Assembly: GCA_032622095.1 (NCBI GenBank)
Contig: CP136066.1
Span: forward strand, 105,977,319-106,041,318
Length of the DNA stretch: 64,000 bases
From: Siphonodentalium dalli
Lineage: Eukaryota > Mollusca > Scaphopoda > Gadilida > Siphonodentaliidae
Direction of reading: 5' to 3'
The notes below the pieces were generated by a model, which was given only the letters and a program-made list of their open reading frames with translations, ran no database searches and was not told the DNA's origin. The translations under genes and the position numbers were made by a program. Within the stretch, counting starts at the first letter, position 1; the number at the start of each line of letters is the position of its first letter. Positions 63,669 to 64,000 of the stretch are shown here, in pieces.

Positions 63669-64000
63669 GTATACTCCAGTACCATTTATAAAACCATTGG
63701 GCATAAACTATCGCAGCCTGATGAGAAAAAGCGCAGAGATTTAAATATATAGATCCCTGGTCAAAAATTTGACCTTAAGAATAGTTTATCTGTTTCTAGT
63801 TTTATATAGTTTCCAGTGTATAGAATAAAAAATAGGAAATTAAGCCGCCGGTCCGGAAACGCTTTTATCAATTAATATTTATTTTATTTAAAAAAAAATT
63901 ATGGTAATATACACACAACACCTTTTGGGACTGTTTTAGATCACGATTTACAAGTAATGTACTGCTGATGAAGCTATCATTTGGCTTAAATTTGGGGATA

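Noticed and set aside
1-64000. A previously undescribed multi-gene system (defence, biosynthesis or viral)
   Set aside because: All solid coding exons belong to one RyR gene; the other protein fragments are isolated transposon-type DNA-binding domains with no operon or cluster structure.

Overview
This is an intron-rich animal genomic window. One gene, on the + strand, accounts for all the coding sequence I can assign with confidence: the middle third of a ryanodine receptor (RyR), the tetrameric Ca2+ release channel of the sarco/endoplasmic reticulum. Twenty-nine GT-AG exons (95-63668) join in one uninterrupted frame of about 1,636 codons. Both ends are open: the window starts in an upstream intron and ends in a downstream one. 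The product runs from the linker before the third SPRY domain, through SPRY3 (exons 2-4), the junctional solenoid (exons 4-14) and the RIH/bridging-solenoid region (exons 15-26), into the third RyR repeat and its phosphorylation loop (exons 26-29). Amino-terminal and pore domains lie outside the window. The invertebrate-type wording, the single RyR, the low GC and the repeat content (including a 'cccccgcaaacgaagttt' repeat often seen in molluscs) suggest a lophotrochozoan, perhaps a bivalve. The organism is inference, not proof.

The introns make up over 90% of the window and are packed with non-autonomous DNA transposons. Four palindromic MITE families recur: three with TTAA targets and CCCTTT ends (piggyBac-like; called PB-A, PB-B and PB-C here) and one with TA targets and CAGTAATGCCCT ends (Tc1/mariner-like; MAR-B). 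Longer elements of about 0.9-1.5 kb have clear terminal inverted repeats. Five of these carry perfect 8-bp target duplications (hAT type), one a 7-bp duplication and one a 9-bp near-duplication. There are also a pogo/Tigger remnant with a CENP-B-type helix-turn-helix, a foldback element carrying a PHD finger with one stop, THAP-like and MADF-like DNA-binding fragments, and a tRNA-derived SINE caught in an inverted duplication.

Layout: 1-8.5 kb exons 1-8; 8.5-13.5 kb intron 8 with a ~160-bp tandem array and the PHD element; 13.5-30.8 kb exons 9-17 with several hAT elements and a 22-bp minisatellite beside exon 17; 30.8-45.3 kb the 14.5-kb intron 17; 45.3-64 kb exons 18-29.

The most unusual structures are: (i) a 57-bp minisatellite made from the 3' end of exon 26 plus its splice donor, giving an intron with about ten decoy donors; (ii) a decayed copy of exon 9 in intron 9, with its donor intact, split by a hAT element; (iii) a 22-bp pyrimidine-rich minisatellite of about 1.2 kb that has no stop in its forward frames and runs up to the exon 17 acceptor; (iv) a MITE inserted at intron position +6 after exon 2. 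I found no complete second gene, tRNA, rRNA or CRISPR array.
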